Source: Klebsiella oxytoca NBRC 105695
GTDB taxonomy: Bacteria > Pseudomonadota > Gammaproteobacteria > Enterobacterales > Enterobacteriaceae
Assembly (NCBI RefSeq): GCF_001598695.1
Contig: NZ_BCZK01000008.1
Span: 62,001-126,000 of the forward strand
Reading direction: 5' to 3'
DNA length: 64,000 nucleotides
The translations under genes were made by a program, and so were the position numbers. The notes beneath the pieces are model-generated. The model made no database searches, was not told the origin of the DNA, and saw only the letters and a list, made by a program, of their open reading frames with translations. Below, piece after piece: positions 63,851 to 64,000 of this stretch; positions within the stretch are counted from its first letter, which is position 1; each line of letters opens with the position of its first letter.

Positions 63851-64000
63851 TTAACGATACTTCTTATGATACGTATTGCGGGTGGTTTTAAACTCTTCCG
63901 CTGCGGCCTGAGCCTCTTTGACTTTACCTTCGTCAGCCAGCTTCAGCGCGCCGTCAATCTGGCCGATCAGCACATCAAAACCGTGACGATAGTCCTTCAT
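63851..64000 (-). CDS. cybC: Soluble cytochrome b562, C-terminal part (5' end outside window)
   Basis: The last 49 codons of a periplasmic four-helix-bundle haem protein. The window ends within the gene at [20 protein letters not shown]. The C-terminal ...[11 protein letters not shown] carries the haem-ligand histidine (His102 of mature E. coli b562) at the same place before the terminus. The first haem ligand (Met7) is outside. In E. coli cybC is the direct neighbour of nrdG, so this marks the right border of the inserted block. Confidence 0.93.
   Translation of the reverse strand: MKDYRHGFDVLIGQIDGALKLADEGKVKEAQAAAEEFKTTRNTYHKKYR

Overview
The window is a chromosomal segment of an enteric bacterium close to Klebsiella (Klebsiella/Raoultella type). 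The evidence is the moderately high GC, housekeeping proteins nearly identical to the E. coli ones (ValS, PyrB, NrdD, LptFG, TreR), and the E. coli 96-minute gene order yjgR-lptG-lptF-pepA-holC-valS-yjgM-rraB-argI-tabA-pyrLBI-ridA-mgtA-treRBC-nrdDG-cybC. The species call is inference. No tRNA, rRNA, IS element, phage or CRISPR array was seen.

Layout. 1-2157: end of an ABC sugar-type transporter operon (ATPase cut by the window edge, then the binding protein). 2330-16011: complete myo-inositol regulon: iolT; iolDGHE; a fused iolC-DUF2090; an RpiR-type regulator; iolAB; iolI. TGAAAT/ATTTCA inverted repeats recur at its promoters. 16098-28094: backbone (yjgR, lptGF, pepA, holC, valS, yjgM, miaE, rraB) plus one exported alpha/beta hydrolase. 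28259-35723: argI, then a five-gene operon of the fructosamine (fra/frl) type with an unusual amidohydrolase and a YfcC-type carrier, then tabA. 35831-47092: pyrLBI with attenuator, a GbpA-like chitin-active LPMO, ridA, mgtA with its mgtL/Mg2+ leader and PhoP box, and treRBC. 47198-51278: a cellobiose-type PTS locus (EIIC, GH4 hydrolase, EIIB) with a divergent RpiR regulator and no EIIA. 51649-54445: nrdDG. 54456-63445: a decayed RelE toxin, a PTS-type PRD regulator, an exported lactonase-fold protein, and an eight-gene operon matching the conserved but functionally unknown EF_0829-EF_0839/AHA_3910-3917 cluster (PRD protein, SFCGS, DUF4312, DUF4311, DUF4310, amidohydrolase, DgaE-like lyase, DgaF-like aldolase). 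63851-64000: 3' end of cybC.

How it works together. The backbone is interrupted at several E. coli adjacencies by catabolic cassettes, each carrying its own regulator and visible operator-like palindromes: inositol after yjgR, the fra-like operon between argI and tabA, the cellobiose-type operon between treC and nrdD, and the DgaE/F-DUF4310-4312 operon between nrdG and cybC. The best candidate for an undescribed system is the last one. It keeps the enzymes of D-glucosaminate catabolism but replaces the mannose-family PTS subunits DgaABCD with two small soluble and two membrane proteins of unknown class, and adds an amidohydrolase. The fra-like operon is the second candidate.
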